The translations under genes and the position numbers were made by a program. From NCBI GenBank assembly GCA_043819345.1, contig JBDREX010000057.1, forward strand, positions 1 to 20,415: DNA of 20,415 bases. The letters are read 5' to 3'. This document shows positions 20,336 to 20,415 of the stretch, in pieces. The notes below the pieces were generated by a model, which saw only the letters and a list, made by a program, of their open reading frames with translations, did no database searches and had not been told where the DNA came from. How positions within the stretch are numbered: the stretch's first letter is position 1; every line of letters starts with the position of its first letter. Source of the stretch: CAYRDK01 sp043819345. GTDB lineage: Bacteria > Omnitrophota > Gorgyraeia > Velamenicoccales > Velamenicoccaceae.

Positions 20336-20383
20336 GAACAAGATAGACTAAAAAAATAAGGTGTTTATTGAAAGGGTTCAATA

Positions 20384-20415
20384 ATGTCAAAAAAAACACT
20401 GTCCATCTTGTGCAT
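20384..20415 (+). CDS. Start of an unidentified gene (partial, cut by the window end)
   Basis: ATG 20384 follows AAAGGG (20371-20376) by 7 bp and opens a frame MSKKTLSILC that runs off the window. A lysine-rich start followed by hydrophobic residues could begin a signal peptide or a soluble protein; ten residues are too few to tell. Confidence 0.45.
   Translation, partial: MSKKTLSILC

Larger units (their letters stand above)
20075..20383 (+). repeat. Third repeat island
   Basis: These 309 bp carry the left flank TTTAGAGTGTCAGAG (20103-20117), the longest octamer array (20125-20228), the conserved 64-bp flank copy 2 (20221-20284), and a candidate promoter before the final partial gene. No terminator was seen after the secreted protein gene, and no gene was supported on either strand. 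Confidence 0.85.

Noticed and set aside
20078..20341. An 87-residue minus-strand reading frame with repeated NPQTRQPV-like motifs
   Set aside because: The motif is simply the translation of the 8-bp array (three units give eight residues). There is no supported ribosome site, and the frame covers the array and its conserved non-coding flank.

Overview
The window is about 20.4 kb of AT-leaning bacterial DNA. It looks chromosomal and comes from a Gram-negative (diderm) organism, since it carries MCE/Mla lipid-transport genes, a lipobox-bearing lipoprotein, Sec signal peptides and a membrane glycosyltransferase. No tRNA, rRNA, transposase, phage gene or CRISPR array was seen. The radical SAM content, orphan receiver domains, DegT/radical-SAM/glycosyltransferase cluster and heavily decorated intergenic repeats would fit an uncultivated candidate phylum such as Omnitrophota. 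That placement is inference and was not tested.

Layout. 1-132 is the tail of an unknown membrane protein. 191-877 is an orphan periplasmic sensor domain, followed by a possible structured leader and a terminator. 1015-2154 is a radical SAM protein of the putative DNA modification/repair type. 2367-3116 is gpmA, ending in a clear terminator. 3280-3693 is a secreted Met/His-rich protein. 3747-8754 is a lipid-transport operon: zinc-ribbon protein, STAS-MlaE fusion, MlaF, a 568-bp repeat island, MlaD, a PqiC-like lipoprotein and an alpha/beta hydrolase. 8841-13087 is a tightly overlapped glycerol operon: glpK, a GlpA-like FAD enzyme with an Fe-S tail, a second flavoprotein and a DUF1667 protein. 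13110-13478 is a lone receiver domain. After a second repeat island comes a DUF5661-type protein (14070-14345), which converges on a minus-strand operon (18712 to 14436) encoding a membrane glycosyltransferase, a B12-type radical SAM protein and a DegT aminotransferase. A second lone receiver (18953-19327), a secreted beta-rich protein (19433-20074), a third repeat island and the start of another gene (20384 onward) close the window.

How the genes may work together. MlaD/E/F plus the lipoprotein would move lipids across the envelope. The hydrolase could cut acyl-glycerols or lysolipids. Glycerol kinase and the flavoprotein/DUF1667 set would carry glycerol to dihydroxyacetone phosphate, and gpmA serves lower glycolysis. 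This lipid-to-glycolysis chain is inferred from gene order.

The most unusual content is in the intergenic regions. One family is a composite of about 127 bp made of two long hairpins, called HA and HB here. It is tandemly repeated before mlaD and again before the DUF5661 gene, and the two loci carry differently sequenced but similarly folded HB hairpins. A second family is arrays of 8-bp units drawn mostly from two words, GGGTTGAC and GGGTTTGC, joined at two loci to a 7-bp CAG-NNNN array. One such block appears to have inserted inside an HA hairpin.
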